This document shows positions 5,416-5,570 of a DNA stretch of 5,570 nucleotides, piece by piece. The notes beneath the pieces were generated by a model. The model was given only the letters and a program-made list of their open reading frames with translations. It had not been told where the DNA came from and searched no databases. How positions within the stretch are numbered: position 1 is the first letter of the stretch; each line of letters opens with the position of its first letter. The stretch lies in contig CANPYD010000072.1 in the NCBI GenBank assembly GCA_947587775.1, forward strand, positions 1-5,570, given 5' to 3'. The DNA comes from an uncultured Clostridia bacterium. Its GTDB lineage: Bacteria > Bacillota > Clostridia > Christensenellales > Borkfalkiaceae. Made by a program: the position numbers and the translations under genes.

Positions 5416-5433
5416 GTGTTAATAGAGTGTTAA
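5416..5433 (-). promoter_or_regulatory. Tandem TTAACAC operator (PhoP/PhoB-like box)
   Basis: Two identical heptamers TTAACAC (5433-5427 and 5422-5416) are separated by four bases (TCTA), a period of 11 bp or one helical turn. The box ends 9 bases before the -10, replacing the -35. Direct repeats with this period, and TTAACA-type half-sites in particular, are known for PhoP of Bacillus and, with other half-site sequence, PhoB of E. coli. Binding by the adjacent regulator is inferred from position and family. Confidence 0.65.
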
Positions 5434-5470
5434 TTTGCAAATGAAATAATCGGATTTTCCGCCGGGGGAG

Positions 5471-5508
5471 AAAAATCAATATCCGCCCGAGCCGCAAGGC
5501 TCGGGCGG
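5471..5508 (-). terminator. Rho-independent terminator of the tRNA-Arg transcript
   Basis: A perfect 11-bp GC-rich stem (5483-5493 with 5498-5508) closes a 4-base loop. On the minus strand it starts 4 bases after the tRNA CCA and is followed by ATATTGA and then five U residues (5475-5471). The U-tract is displaced by several bases, which may lower efficiency, but the stem is very stable. The plus strand has no T-run after the stem, so it should act on minus-strand transcription and insulate the regulator promoter from the tRNA. Confidence 0.75.
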
Positions 5509-5512
5509 GTAT

Positions 5513-5570
5513 TGGTACTCCCGACGGGAATCGAACCCATAATTAGCCCTTAGGAGGGGCTTGTTATATC
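5513..5570 (-). tRNA. tRNA-Arg (anticodon CCT), 3' part only
   Basis: The minus strand carries the 3' part of a tRNA that runs off the right edge. The anticodon stem AGCCC/GGGCT encloses loop CTCCTAA with U33 and anticodon CCT, reading AGG (Arg). A 4-base variable region follows, then the T arm ATGGG-TTCGATT-CCCGT, the 3' acceptor strand CGGGAGT, discriminator A and an encoded CCA (5515-5513). The end of the D arm (GATA-TAAC) is also visible. The 5' acceptor strand and the first half of the D arm lie outside the window, so acceptor pairing cannot be checked. Confidence 0.9.

Noticed and set aside
5448..5478. Second imperfect inverted repeat (GATTTT...AAAATC) beside the tRNA terminator
   Set aside because: The arms are mismatched and AT-rich; it is largely the U-tract of the terminator pairing with a chance A-rich segment.
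5513..5570. tRNA-Arg 3' end as an integration (att) site for the downstream gene set
   Set aside because: No duplicate of the tRNA 3' end is seen elsewhere in the window and no integrase gene is present; the terminator directly after the tRNA looks native.
1..5570. CRISPR arrays, riboswitches, defence islands or prophage genes
   Set aside because: No regularly spaced repeats, no recognisable riboswitch core, and no nuclease, methylase or phage-type genes are visible.

Overview
The window looks like a chromosomal segment of a low-to-medium GC Firmicute, probably of the class Clostridia. This is inferred from strong GGAGG-type Shine-Dalgarno (SD) sites, a CCA-encoding tRNA, a DegV protein, an EFR1-type flavodoxin/ferredoxin protein and an IS3-family (IS150-group-like) transposon end. 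I cannot name genus or species. All chromosomal genes are on the minus strand; only the IS remnant at the left edge reads on the plus strand.

Read in the direction of transcription (right to left): a tRNA-Arg(CCT), cut by the right edge, ends at 5513 and is followed by a strong GC-rich terminator (5471-5508). A promoter with two tandem TTAACAC half-sites and an extended -10 (5401-5433) then drives a tightly packed set: an OmpR/PhoB-type response regulator (4706-5377), a two-TM HAMP histidine kinase (3633-4709) and an EFR1-type flavodoxin plus 2[4Fe-4S] protein (2734-3636). The three genes overlap by ATGA-type junctions. After a 74-base gap holding a second, more degenerate copy of the regulator-box/-10 arrangement, and a hairpin, comes a 507-aa NAD(P)-dependent epimerase-like protein (1136-2659) with a large C-terminal extension of unknown role. 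A possible 62-aa ORF (951-1139) overlaps both neighbours by 4 bases and leads into a DegV-family fatty-acid-binding protein (100-954). The left edge (1-77) is the 3' end of an IS150-type element: the last 13 codons of OrfB plus the terminal inverted repeat, 22 bases beyond the degV stop codon.

The most interesting reading is a small self-controlled regulon. The two-component system appears to regulate its own promoter through a direct-repeat box. The same box, with nearly the same spacing to a -10, lies before the epimerase gene. The kinase has almost no extracytoplasmic domain, so it probably senses something in or at the membrane. The likely outputs are a redox protein, an SDR enzyme and possibly a fatty-acid-binding protein, which would fit a redox or lipid/envelope response. 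That functional theme is inference only.
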